From Saccoglossus kowalevskii (Eukaryota > Hemichordata > Enteropneusta > Harrimaniidae): 35,419 nt of DNA. Position 1 is the stretch's first letter. Each line of letters begins with the position of its first letter. The stretch covers positions 569,979-605,397 of the forward strand of contig NW_003124899.1 of the NCBI RefSeq assembly GCF_000003605.2. Direction: 5' to 3'. A model generated the notes under the pieces. The model had not been told where the DNA came from. It made no database searches and saw nothing but the letters and a program-made list of their open reading frames with translations. A program made the translations under genes and the position numbers. Of this stretch, positions 11,165 to 21,696 are shown piece by piece.

Positions 11165-11378
11165 ATTCTAAATCAATCTTTTGTCCCACTGATGGGGTCT
11201 GCGGTAGAAAGAAATTGTATGTTTTTACGACACGATCGTATTTTCTAAGAAACTAGAAGATGCCAATGTAGAAATGTACCAGTATACCAATGGCATGAAT
11301 GCAATATGGATTTTTACGCATTTGAAGTTAGTAACCAGTCAATGAAAGGTTCCTTGCAATTTAGTAGTGACAACCTTG
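11165..11378 (+). pseudogene. Fragment B: decayed 3' end of an AADAC-like exon 4
   Basis: Starting at ATTCTAAATCAATCTTTTGTC the sequence tracks exon 4 of genes A, C and E. It keeps the CCACTGATGG block, then TATTTTCTAAGAAACTAGAA with GATGCCAATGT (KKLEDANV), TGGCATGAATGC (catalytic His region), and AACCAGTCAATGAAAGG to the last codons. Many indels break the frame, and the segment encoding the catalytic Asp is rearranged. Exons 1-3 were not found nearby. It is non-functional. The downstream open frame at 11306-11509 overlaps it out of its ancestral frame and is not a gene. Confidence 0.75.
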
Positions 11379-12112
11379 TCCTGAAAGGAAGGAATTATTG
11401 CGAACTTTACGTCAAAGTTACAAGAGAGGATGATAGTCGGCCTAAAAAATGCATTCGATTTACAAAACTAAATACAACGAGCACTATTGGTATTAATATT
11501 CGCCACTGAGAGAGGTTTAACGTGAACAGCGCCACCTACCCGTATATAAAAATGACTAATTTTTCATCTGCAAATATACTGACAAGATTAGCTGTTTTCT
11601 TATGTAAGTTATTTTGTTTACATTCATTGCGGGGTTTTCCATGTTTGTTTTTTTTCATTTTGAGCTGCTTCCCCGGATTATCTAAATTTCTACTAGTCAA
11701 GTATTGTTGTAATAATTATTCTATGTATATATTCATGTGTAGTGTAGAACTTAATGGCAAAAATCCGCGAATAAACTCTCAGTGTACAGTGAAAAGTTGG
11801 TGTAGTAATGTGTGTGTTATACACATTTACTATTGTAAGAGATATTTTTGAATATTATAAGTTTAAAACAAGATATGCAGGGAATGAGGTTAATAAACAA
11901 ATATTATATATGACATACATACATAAAGTAAAGTGAACTTTTGATGTGGCATAATTTTGCACATTTGAAAACATTAACCCTTAAACAAAACGCGAATCAC
12001 AAATTTAGTTTGAATTCAACAAATTTAACAATCACTTAATACTGAAGACTTTTAACAACAGATTCAATATATCTGCCAAATCTTTGGGTATTAAGTCGTT
12101 AAGATTTTTAAG
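11379..12112. other. AT-rich spacer without a recognisable gene
   Basis: The open frame at 11522-11851 is hydrophobic and cysteine-rich because of T-rich sequence. It shows no domain and I do not call it. No repeat structure stands out. Confidence 0.55.
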
Positions 12113-12339
12113 CAAATATCATTATCGTAATGCACTATGACCAAGATGGCTGAACACAAACCACGTAGACATCAACAATTTACGCATAACGTCACTTAGT
12201 TTATGCTCAAACCTAATTATTCAGTCATAAACTTTCTCCCCTTCACGCTTTATATTGATTACATGTGTTGTTGAAATAAGTCCATCGATGACGCTTATTT
12301 TGTCTCGGTTCAATCAACTAAGAGTCAAACATGGCCACT
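12113..12339. repeat. Dispersed direct repeat, copy 2
   Basis: Diverged copy of 9863-10104, same orientation, with shared anchors TATCATTATCG, TGCACTATGACCA, GTGTTGTTGAAATA and ATGGCCACTA. In gene A this block sits upstream of coding exon 1. Here no recognisable exon follows on the minus strand, so it is either a relic of a lost gene copy or an independent repeat. Confidence 0.75.
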
Positions 12340-15025
12340 ATGGTTAAAAGGTAAAAACGATGCCTTTCTAAAAACTCGTACTAGAGACTCTAGTAAAGCA
12401 TATGAGCGGGTAAAAGTATACTCCAGAGAAGTCGATTTTTAAGAATAATAATAATAAGGTTCACTGAAACAAAAACTAGCATTTGAAAGAAACAAACTTT
12501 GATACTGATCTAGATAATACCCCCCCCCCCATGGTTTAGGTTTCACTCCACAATTAGATTTTTCTGTTAAGACGCAGGCCACGCAGGAACCCAACAACAA
12601 CAACAACAACTTTTTCAAGTGATTGCTTGTAATTATTTTAATATATCAGAATAAACAAACCTTGGATTTGTGATCAGAATGATCATCAAAAACCAATTGG
12701 TTCTAAAATGGCGGATTGACACATTTGGAATGAACAGTCAGCTGGGTCAAGTTTTTCTACTTAATCCGACTACTTATTGTTACATCAACTGAATAATCCA
12801 TTTACGCGATTTCGTAAACAAATGTTTGAAGACGTTTTGTCCAAAGATCACTATAGGTGGATGAGATTTGAGAGATTCTCCGGTTTGTCACCTCGAACAC
12901 AATGAGCCTGTGGTGGTTAAATGTTACGCGCATTGAACCCTGGGAACGGGTCAAATATGAATCGTATAAAAGTAGTTGCGGAACCATGGATAGACGCGAC
13001 TGGAGAATACTAAGGTATGTAACAAATCAGTATGTGGCCCCCGATTATAATTCATAATGTATGCTCTTTTTACATATTTTGCTTCGTTTAAAACAAAATA
13101 AAAACTATAGCTTCGATGTATCTTCGATTCTTGAGTTATTAAACGTATATTATTTGGCATTATTACGAGATTATCAATATAATATAAATTATCATAACAA
13201 TGACGTAACGTCAGTGTGTTTTCAACACGAGACATTCAACATATCAATATCGTACTTGAGCATTGATGTCTATATTATATTTAAAAAAAGACATACAAGA
13301 TGGTGTGTGGTAGAAATACTGCATGTATTTGTGTCTGCTGAACAGTACAATCATGCGACTACACGTGCTGAACATCATTATTACAAATGTTTCAACTTAC
13401 GTTCAAATAAAACAACTGCTCCTGGTCGGATTGCGTTCTTTCTTTTTTGGGGAGGGAGGGTGGTAATTGTTTGAAGAGATACATCGTGGCACAATAGTTC
13501 ACTGTGTCTACATGTACCATCACATATTGCTTGTTTTAATGCATTCCTCAAATATCCGAATGTACTGGATATGCAAATGAAATTTAATCCACATTCTGAC
13601 AACATTCTGTGGTCTGGAACCTAGCAATTCACACTACCTGGCACTAAACGTAATGTATGGGGTTTCATGACCCAGCGAGTGTGACAGTGTGATCGTGGTA
13701 ACTTGTGTAGCGGTCTATATTCGTTTCAGACTTTTCTGTGTAATTGTATAATTATAAACAAATGTTTAGTAGTTATAAATTACTTGAGTAATTTGGGTTG
13801 TATATAATAAACCACGTATGTGTGCCTGACAATACATATTATGTAGTCATTTATGTGGGTTATTTTGCATATTATTGCTGTCTGATTTGCATACCGACTC
13901 CTACACAACTGGTACTAATAATGGATTGCATATTTCATGCTCATTTTGTTCTGGATATTTTTGTTGTTTCTTTGAGTACAAAATAATCCCATGGTTGAAC
14001 AAGCGGATTAATTTATTTTTTAGTTTAATATACACCCCTTTAAAAAACAAAACAAAAAAGGTCTTTGAGTTAATAAAAAAAAATCCAAAGCAAACGTTAT
14101 TCTTAAAAAAAACTAATAATATTAATAATATTAATAATATTGAGAAAGATCATCAATGAGATAATGGTCGGTTAATTATGGTGCAAGACTGCAAGTTGAT
14201 ATTAACGGGAACAATTACTTGATCATGAAAACGTGATGGAATTTAAGATAATTATTTTCTTAATGCATTGATTACTAAAATATGCTTGACAATGCTCCGA
14301 ATAATAGGGGCGGGTGGCCATAATCATGCTTTCGAAATGTCTCTGCGTCCTAAAGGGGCAATCCTACTGTATGGCGTAGATCATCGAATACGTACAAACA
14401 GATGTTAGAAAAAAAGTTGGGTCTGCCTGACATTTTTCTCATTCAACATCAAAATTTGCATAGTTCCACATGGAGTCGTCCCAATCCAGTACAGACTTGA
14501 TTCCTTCATAAAATGTGAAAGTGATCTATTTCCACGTCTTCTATTTTCGAACGTAAATGGCCGCCGACATCTCACAGAGACAATCACGCGACTTGTTATA
14601 AGTATCTAATGCATGGTGTTTGAAAGAATGGACGCGATGGTGTGAGCGACTGGGTCACCACTAAAGGGGTACAGACAAGTTGCATGGTTATAGATAAAGA
14701 TAAAATAGTTTAGAAAGGGACACATTAAGGATGACTACCTCTATCACTGATTCTCACCAATTTAAGTATTCGCATGTTTAGCGCATATAAACTATGAAAG
14801 GAACAACCACTTTTATTTGAAAGTGTTTACTTATGTTAAAGACCCTCCCCCCCCGATATTTCAAATAACCGACCTTTTAATCAAAGTTCGTCAATTTATA
14901 ATTTCACATTGTTGAATGTGATCCTTTTTTGTGTGTTAGTTGAATATTAAGCTGTTAAACAGAAACAATGGAATCCTACATATAGCCAACATCATGTACG
15001 TATTATTCCGACCAACTAAGTGCGA
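12340..15025. other. Long intergenic stretch with simple repeats only
   Basis: It contains an 11-base C run at 12520-12530, a (CAA)n run near 12592-12612, an 8-base C run at 14847-14854 and an (AATATT)-rich block near 14115-14143. Open frames at 13061-13474 and elsewhere are AT-rich and domain-free. I find no supported gene in 2.7 kb. Confidence 0.6.
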
Positions 15026-15125
15026 CGACTGAGATTGTGACTAAATGGACTTAGTAGCAGATGTTTGATTGAAGCTAAGGGTAATATTGGAAATTAACAT
15101 TCACGTAAAGTTTATAGACTTTGAG
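15026..15125 (+). promoter_or_regulatory. Relic of the non-coding first exon upstream of pseudogene C
   Basis: GACTGAGATTGTGA, TTAGTAG, AACATTCACGTAAAGTTTAT and following bases align with the gene A first-exon block on the opposite strand at 10232-10313. The position equivalent to the CACGAG|GT donor reads TTTGAGCATACG, so the GT is lost. This supports duplication of promoter plus gene body and later decay. Confidence 0.55.
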
Positions 15126-15421
15126 CATACGTGGGCGTGAACACTTGTGTTCAACCGTGTTTTGCGATTATGATAGATATTTGATTGGTCACGTGGTCGA
15201 AAACATACATTATGCAAATAAGTCGTGTGATCATAATTTCTAATGTACTCAATTATTCAACTATTTTTTATATGACTGGCTTCAATACGAAAATTACCAA
15301 ATTATGTAAATTTCACCATGTTATTATTGCATTCAATACACAAAGGTACCAGGAACGCATTTTGTCTTTCTCAATATGTTCAATATGTCATGAGGTTTTG
15401 TCTTGTACGTTGCATCTACAG

Positions 15422-17700
15422 AAGTGATCCAGAATGAGGCTCTACTGGTGTATGGCGTTTAGTGCCTTATTAGCATATTATATGTACTGTCCATTGCCTG
15501 AAGGGATCGCATGGCAAATGGACTTGAGAGTACTATGTGCTGCGAGACAAATCGCAAAACTTGTGGTGAGTAAATAACTTCAGTAGACTAACATAACCAA
15601 TTGCTTTATCCCATTCTATAATGTAAACTTTTTAAGACAAACTCCGCTTGTGTGTGGATGAAATAAGAACATCAGTTACTACTGACACTACCTTAACATC
15701 CCCGTACTCTATTTTCAGGGGTATTGGTCGTGTTTTGTTTGGTTTTACTGACAGAGTAAATTTCACAAGATTTGAAGTAGATTTTCGAGGAGGATTTTTT
15801 AGTAGTGATGAACAAGTGTAACATTCCATGATGAAATATTTGACGGTGTTCGAGCGCGTGTATATCGACCTGTCGAGAAATCTAACGAGCGGAACCCATT
15901 ACTGGTATGGTGTACATTCATGGTGGTGGCTAGATACACGGTAGTGTATTTAAGTTTGCATTATCCATAGAATATATTTAAAAATATTCAGCGGACTGTT
16001 GTTGTTTTTAAATATAATCTACTCATAAGTAAATAAAATACAAGTAGAAGTGATATAAATAACAGCCATATTAAGAACATATAAAAACTCATGACAACAT
16101 AGTTAACGAAAACGATTCACTTCTGTACATCCATGCCGTCAACATTGAAACACACGGGCATATGCGATTTTCATGAATGTCATTTTTTACGGATTTGATT
16201 CTCCACCCACACCACTAAAGGCAGCTCACAATTTATATCATACGAATTTCAATACGACAATCTGACTCAATGTCCATTTGCTTGTTCGATGCATGTTTAA
16301 AACACAATCACATAATTTGGGAACACAAATTCATATTTGATTTTTTATATATTGCTGACGTAGTGGATATTACATGCACTAGGTTACTTTTAATATACAA
16401 CGCAACAATGCACATGAATGCCACCTCTTCTCCATGCAGATTCATATCAGATCAATTACATGGCGGCAAGACTTGGCATTGTACTAGTATCTGTTGAGTA
16501 AGTATTACAAGTTCTCCAAACAGACCGATCAGTGTTGATACTTATAAACGCCACAAACATGGTGATCAGAGCTATCTTGTTGTATTCGATGTGTGTCGTC
16601 CATCAGCTGCTGACTGATACAATAATTTCGCAGCGACTACTGGACCTACTGCTTTTTGGTGACTTTTTTCACGAGTCAGAATTCCACATTCCACATTTAA
16701 TAGTCCAAATATAGGCCATTTCAGATTTATCACTAGTAGGTAGAGTGCCAATACATCATCCAGTATGGTGTGCGAATTAAAATAAACTTTCAGTTGGTCT
16801 TATACTTGTTCAGAATGCTAGATTATATGTATGCATGTTTTGATTCAAGTTAGAATCACATTGGCCGTTGCGTTCAGCTGACATTTAACCATCTTTTTTT
16901 AACATTCAGCTACCGACGTGCACCAGAACATCCATTCCCCATCCCATTACAAGATGTGGTCAAAGCTACTCTATGGTTTCTTCAGCATAGTAAAAACTAT
17001 AACGTTGATCCTCACCGAATTGTTGTGGTTGGTGACAGCGCCGGAGGGAATATGGCTGCAGCAACGGCATCTCTGTTGACATTTAACGAAGAATACAAAC
17101 AACTAAGTCTACCTGAATTGAAATTCCAGGGTCTTATTTATCCATGCCTGCAAAGTATTGATTTTCTCACTCCTTCCTATCAACAAAATAAAAAATATTT
17201 TCGTTCTAAATCAACATACGATGGTTGAATATTGGTCGTGGTATCTAACTGGTTCTCTAACATACGTTGGGGCGATGTAAGCCAACAATCACTCTTCACC
17301 TCGCGTTAATAAAGATCAGCGGCATATAACGCACCATGATGTCATACCCACAGAATTCAAACAGCGAGCTTATACTCCACCGAACGATTCAGACTTTGGT
17401 GATTTGGAAATCTCAGCACACCTGGAGAGCTATATTCTGAATCCATTCTTTGCCCCACTGATGGCATCTACTGTGAAAGGATTGCCACTGGCATATATCG
17501 TTACAGCGGAATTTGATGTATTGCGAGATGATGGTATTTTCTACGCAAAGAAACTGGAAGATGGCAATGTGCCAGTAACATAGAAACACTACGAAAGTGG
17601 ATATCATGCCATGTTCGGTCGTTTCCTGGGCCCATTTGCGTCTGAAGTCAGTAAACAGTCAATGGATGACTTCTTGCAATTCAGTCGTGATAATTTGTAA
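15422..17700 (+). pseudogene. Pseudogene C: four-exon AADAC-like esterase with multiple disabling mutations
   Basis: All four exons are recognisable: coding exon 1 at 15434-15565 (intact, with signal anchor and YCPLPEG), exon 2 from about 15720 to 15950, exon 3 at 16440-16497, exon 4 at 16910-17700. Lesions: an extra G at the exon 2 acceptor; a 1-nt deletion near 15813; TGG to TAG at 15931-15933, turning HGGGW into HGGG-stop; loss of the exon 2 donor GT; a 6-nt in-frame loss in exon 3; a +1 frameshift near 17203; stops at 17278-17280 and 17581-17583; and HG to HA after the catalytic His. GDSAGG and the catalytic Asp region are still readable. Exon 4 resembles gene A most (PPNDSDFGD, AHLESYILNP), so C looks like an inverted duplicate of A. 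It is non-functional as protein. Confidence 0.92.
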
Positions 17701-18110
17701 ACATTAGAATTACATTTTGTCATAAATGGGCATTTTTACCAAATTATCCAATAGAACCGCCGAAATCTCATCCCATCTTATCCTTCACAAATGTTTGCCT
17801 CTCAATGTGTAATGTTTGGTGTCAGTTTTGCATAATTGTTTGTATGTGTTTAACTAGTTAGTGAATATTAACATGGCAATATACCTTTCCTCGAAATATT
17901 ATGAGAATCCATACATAATTTTAATAAATTAAGCTATAAATGTAAAACCATATGTAGCATCTCTTAACCTAGTCTGTGATACAATTTGGTTGAACGCTTT
18001 GTGTACAAAAAGTCCCCTATACATATTATTACCCTCGTGCGTCTTCTGGAGAGCTATACGCAATGTCTTCCCACATTAATCTACTGGATACCGCTTCGAA
18101 AGTTAATTTG
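17701..18110. other. 3' flank of pseudogene C
   Basis: Contains AATAAA at 17933-17938, about 230 bases after the ancestral stop, probably the old polyadenylation signal. Nothing else stands out. Confidence 0.5.
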
Positions 18111-18520
18111 ATGCAATGCGATGCGATGTGATGCGATGCGATGTGATGTGATGCGATGTGATGTGATGCGATGTGATGTGATGTGATGTGATGTGATGTG
18201 ATGCGATGCGATGTGATGCGATGCGATGTGATGTGATGCGATGTGATGCGATGCGATGTGATGCGATGTGATGCGATGTCATGTCATGTGATGTGATGTG
18301 ATGCGATGTGATGCGATGCAATGTGATGCGATGTGATGTGATGTGATATGATGTGAGGCAATGTGATGTGATGTGATGTGATATGATGCGATGCGATGTG
18401 ATGCGATGCGATGTGATGTGATGTGATGCGATGCGATGCGATGCGATGCGATGCGATGCGATGCGATGTGATGTGATGTGATGCGATGCGATGCGATGTG
18501 ATGCGATGCGATGTGATGCA
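18111..18520. repeat. (GATGY)n pentanucleotide array, about 82 units
   Basis: Read as ATGNN steps, the array holds about 82 units of 5 bp without a phase break. By hand count roughly 35 units are ATGCG, 39 ATGTG, 3 ATGCA, 2 ATGTC and 3 other. The variable position sits in a CpG formed across unit junctions. Long open frames on the minus strand (SHRIASHHITSHRI repeats) come from the 5-bp period having no stop codon and are not genes. Confidence 0.97.
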
Positions 18521-19040
18521 CAGAATGTCTCACAAGCCTCATGTCTATAATGACCGACTGCTAGGTGGAACTGAATGGAAAACATTGTACTACCGGTAAC
18601 AGAATAAGTCTGGGTTGTATACCTCAGTGCTTTTTTGTGGATAACATGCATTTGAATATAGCTATCGTTAGCGGGTCACATTAGGATCGCCGGTATCTAA
18701 GCAAGTAATTAGATACAAGGTGAATCATATGTGACATTGTATGTACACAATGGTATGCTGAATTACTGAATAAATGCAGCCAGAATTTAGCCAGATGGGT
18801 GGTAGTCACTTTTTGATTGGTTGCAGATGCAAATGTTATGCAAATAGTTTCAGATTTGCCACTGTACTAGTTTTACCAGTAGTCCAGAACACGTTTTGAC
18901 AGGAGGAAGACTTGGTTTATGTAATATGTGGCGTGTAAAAGGCATGCTACAGACTGATTTCTGAAGAGAGTCATCGATTGTAGGTGCGAGGTCGGAAACT
19001 GAGCTGATGTGTACCGCAGACTTGTGTCGGGGGGGGGGGG
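18521..19040. other. Spacer upstream of fragment D
   Basis: No gene seen. The stretch at 18815-18850 (TTGATTGGTTGCAGATGC and TTATGCAAATA) faintly resembles sequence upstream of pseudogene C at 15180-15225 and may be a promoter-side relic of D. It ends in a 12-base G run at 19029-19040, directly abutting fragment D. Confidence 0.4.
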
Positions 19041-19278
19041 TCCATGGCGGTACACCAGCATATATCGTTACTGTGGAATTTGATGTATCGCGAGACAGTG
19101 TTATTTTCTACGTATATAGATATCAGTATGCCAGTAACATGGAAACAATGCAAATGAGATGGATTCCACGCCATGATCACCCTCAACACAGACCCATTGT
19201 CATATGAAGTCGATGAAACGTCAATGAAACGTCAATGAACGATTCTATACAGCTCAGTAGCGACAATTTAAAAGCATT
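19041..19278 (+). pseudogene. Fragment D: decayed 3' end of an AADAC-like exon 4
   Basis: It matches the end of exon 4: ACACCAGCATATATCGTTAC (PAYIVT), GAATTTGATGTATCGCGAGA (catalytic Asp region), TTATTTTCTACG, CCAGTAACATGGAAACA (PVTWK), GGATTCCACGCCATGATCAC (catalytic His region) and CCCATTG, then a decayed tail to GACAATTTAAAA. CATGATCACCCTC resembles the HGMLTL stretch of gene A rather than gene E. Indels and stops break the frame; a small duplication of AACGTCAATGAA is present near the end. No exons 1-3 were found. Confidence 0.8.
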
Positions 19279-19733
19279 TGGAATAAATAACAGTTTAAGA
19301 TTAACATTTATGGCACATTTGGGTATACCCAGTGACGAACACAGAGATTTCAACATACAATACGTTTGATCAACTCGAATCAAAGAGGTGTGTCAACACA
19401 TGCGAGGAGCGACGACCACCGCCCTTTAACATAACTAGATCTAAAATGTCACTTACGCTTGAGTAAATACTATTTCACAATATTTAGTGCAATATTACAT
19501 GACACACAGTAATAAAACGACAATATAATTTATTTTTAATGAGAGGTGATTGTTAACATCTGCTATAGTGCGAGAGCGAACAATAAGGGGCGGACCAGTT
19601 GATATCATGTGGGGTCCAGGAAGATTGAACTGAAGCCTACTTTTTTTTCCCCTATCTGATATGGAATTTTTTTAGCAGACCTTGTATCGATTTTTTTTTT
19701 TGCACTCAACAGTTTTTATATTTTTTCAGTATT
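19279..19733. other. Spacer without a recognisable gene
   Basis: T-rich runs near 19640-19730 precede the TTAA MITE. I see nothing else. Confidence 0.5.
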
Positions 19734-19898
19734 TTAAAGCGGGAGGATCGTCACCTGCGCACGCGCGGGGATTGAGTCCCAAGCCACGATAACAACACAC
19801 GCTAAAAACGCAAAGGCTCATGGGCAGGCGCTTGTTTGTAAACAATGACACGCTGTGGCCATCTGACGCATGCACAGGTGACGACTCTCCCGCTTTAA
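19734..19898. mobile_element. TTAA-flanked MITE, copy 2
   Basis: It starts TTAAAGCGGGAGGATCGTCA and ends TGACGACTCTCCCGCTTTAA. The terminal inverted repeats are about 28 bp with only a few mismatches (AGCGGGA, CGTCACCTG, GCA), bounded by intact TTAA on both sides. The interior shares GATTGAGTCCCAAGC, CGATAACAACACA and CGCAAAGGCTCATGG with copy 1. This pattern is typical of piggyBac-derived MITEs; the family name cannot be assigned. Confidence 0.87.
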
Positions 19899-20429
19899 GT
19901 AAAGTAGATGACTTATAATAGCCCTCTTTAACATCATGAAAGGGTTTTGCTATCAGTCCACCTCGTGGATGTTTTCTCTCTTCCAAACCACGATCTTCCA
20001 AACTAGTACTTCTAAACAGCTTCGAAATAGTACACTTAACTACTTGACATTTATTTACCGACCCACCTGAAAATATTCCAGACCATTCTGGTAAAGAAGG
20101 AAGCGTTTGCAGATATCAAATGCCTGGCTGGAAAAGAACATCAGGCTCTGGCTGTTGAAAAACTAAGGCAATTCCTCAAACAATCGAAGAAAAGAGTGCT
20201 GGACCCCTGAAAGGACAGGAAACGCACTTCTAGCCTTAAATAACCAGTGCTTCGGCACACAAACCAAACGGCCTTTTTCAGGGTCAGCACATCCTCCAAA
20301 AAGGGAACTATCATTATTACTATGGACTCTGCCCATACAATCATAGACCTTAGAATGAGATACAATCAATAACACAAAACGCAATAGACACTTCTCATGT
20401 AAGAAACACATTGCAAGATGCAAACGAAT
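19899..20429. other. Spacer, possibly 5' part of the Penelope-like relic
   Basis: The overlapping minus-strand frames at 20141-20423 have no recognisable domain. On the + strand the last part (lysine- and asparagine-rich in one frame) could be the poorly conserved N-terminus of the Penelope-like ORF, but I cannot show this. Confidence 0.35.
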
Positions 20430-20668
20430 AAAGAATTACAATGCAAAACTGGCTAAAAATAAACGGTTGGCTGATCAAGCTCAGTTGGTTTCAAATTATA
20501 TTCAGAGGTCATTGCTCTTGGCAACGGACTCAAATTTATACCAACCCCACCTAAGTCAACCTATCACACTTTGCTCAGAGACATGTCTATGTTTTTTAGG
20601 AGAATGCGTATCAAATATCTAATGCGTAATAAACAATCTCAGCAACACCCTTTCAACATGTAATCAAC

Positions 20669-20718
20669 ATGGAACCTCAGACTAGTAATATATTGTATTA
20701 CTAGTCTGAGATGGAACC
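20669..20718. mobile_element. 35-bp perfect palindrome inserted in the Penelope relic, flanked by 8-bp direct repeats
   Basis: CTCAGACTAGTAATA (20676-20690) and TATTACTAGTCTGAG (20696-20710) are perfect inverted repeats around a 5-base centre. The flanks are ATGGAACC at 20669-20676 and ATGGAACC at 20711-20718, sharing one base with the stem. Removing the palindrome and one flank restores the continuous STWNPP coding context, so it is a real insertion with target duplication. Confidence 0.85.
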
Positions 20719-21121
20719 CACCAGACTCGCATAACAGTAACCTCGAAAATTACATCGAGGCAACCAAAGTTGAGATATCCAAAATTACTACCAATAAACC
20801 CAAACAAAACATGAATTTTGCTGAAAGAGCAGCGATAAATGATACTAGTAACACAATTGTAATAAAACCATTCGAGAAAAGTCGTGGCATTGCAATCATG
20901 AATACAACTGACTATATATATATGAAAGCCTTCGTCAACTAAACAACGAGTAATACTATTATACTAAAATTAGTGGTAACGATACCATAGTCACAACGAA
21001 TTTGATCCATGAGCTCGTTACATAAATGTACAATCTGGAATCGATTTGTATACTAAATTGTATAATGAAAGTAATAACGTCGAACATTCTGAAAGCTAAA
21101 TAAATCGAACGATTCGGTCAA

Positions 21122-21165
21122 GTACTGTTCCGACTGATGAAGGGTTCTTTGAACCCGAAACAGCA
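21122..21165 (+). other. Hammerhead-ribozyme-like motif
   Basis: CTGATGA (21134-21140) is followed by a hairpin GGGTTC-TTT-GAACCC (42-47/51-56) and then GAAAC (21157-21161). This is the core layout of a hammerhead ribozyme, and such motifs are known in Penelope-like terminal repeats. CTGTT before and AACAG after could close a further helix. There is one A too many between CTGATGA and the hairpin, and I cannot draw stem I. Activity is doubtful. Confidence 0.35.
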
Positions 21166-21230
21166 CTATCACACTATTGCATGATCGAATTACGGATAAA
21201 TTTGAGTTCTGTATCGACATAGGCTTTCTT

Positions 21231-21696
21231 GCTATTCAGTTTCATATTCTAATATTGTTTCCGTGTTTACTTCTATCAGGATCACACCTGAACTATTTTA
21301 ACACGGAATAATACGTCTGTTACGTATTTAGTTAGCTATTGCAATACTGCCCTCAGTCGGTGAGATGTTCGTCAATCCACCACCCCTATCGATAATAAAT
21401 TAATTGTTAGAGACAGTTTATACAGAAATACAGCAGAAAGTCATTGTGAAAGAACTGTTAAATTGTTGAGGGAAAGGACCAATGAAAATCATTCTTTAAA
21501 AAATTTTTTTCACAAAATCTTCCCGCCCCCCAGGATATCAAATGGTCCTCTCCTAATACAAAATATGGAGACGTTGATTGAATCAGAGCACCCCCAACAA
21601 GTAGCAGTCAATGTATATATACATTGTCGATTGTGATTATGTTTTGAAGTTAAATAACTGCTGAGTTCACATCGGTTACTGGATGCGTATGATACG
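21231..21696. other. Spacer between Penelope relic and MITE
   Basis: No gene or repeat recognised; possibly further Penelope terminal sequence. Confidence 0.4.

Larger units (their letters stand above)
20430..21230 (+). mobile_element. Penelope-like retroelement relic (N-terminal part of the RT ORF, degenerate)
   Basis: From about 20520 one frame reads GLKFIPTPPKSTYHTLLRD followed by FFRRMRIKYLMRNK and QQHPF. After a stop and an inserted palindrome, STWNPPDS and LENYIEATKVEISKI follow, then IVIKPFEKSRGIAIMN. I recognise this order as the region before and at the start of the reverse transcriptase of Penelope-like elements common in invertebrates. Stops and frameshifts become frequent after about 20910, and the catalytic RT core and GIY-YIG nuclease are absent. 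A hammerhead-like motif at 21134 fits a Penelope terminal repeat, suggesting an internal deletion. Non-functional. Confidence 0.7.

Noticed and set aside
13061-13474. 137-codon open frame on the + strand
   Set aside because: Composition is AT-driven, there is no recognisable domain, and no splice or repeat context supports it.
18103-18651. Long minus-strand open frames rich in Ser-His-Arg-Ile-Ala repeats
   Set aside because: They are produced by the 5-bp GATGY array, which has no stop in those frames. There is no independent coding evidence.
20141-20423. Overlapping minus-strand open frames left of the Penelope relic
   Set aside because: No domain is recognisable, and the neighbouring coding signal is on the + strand.
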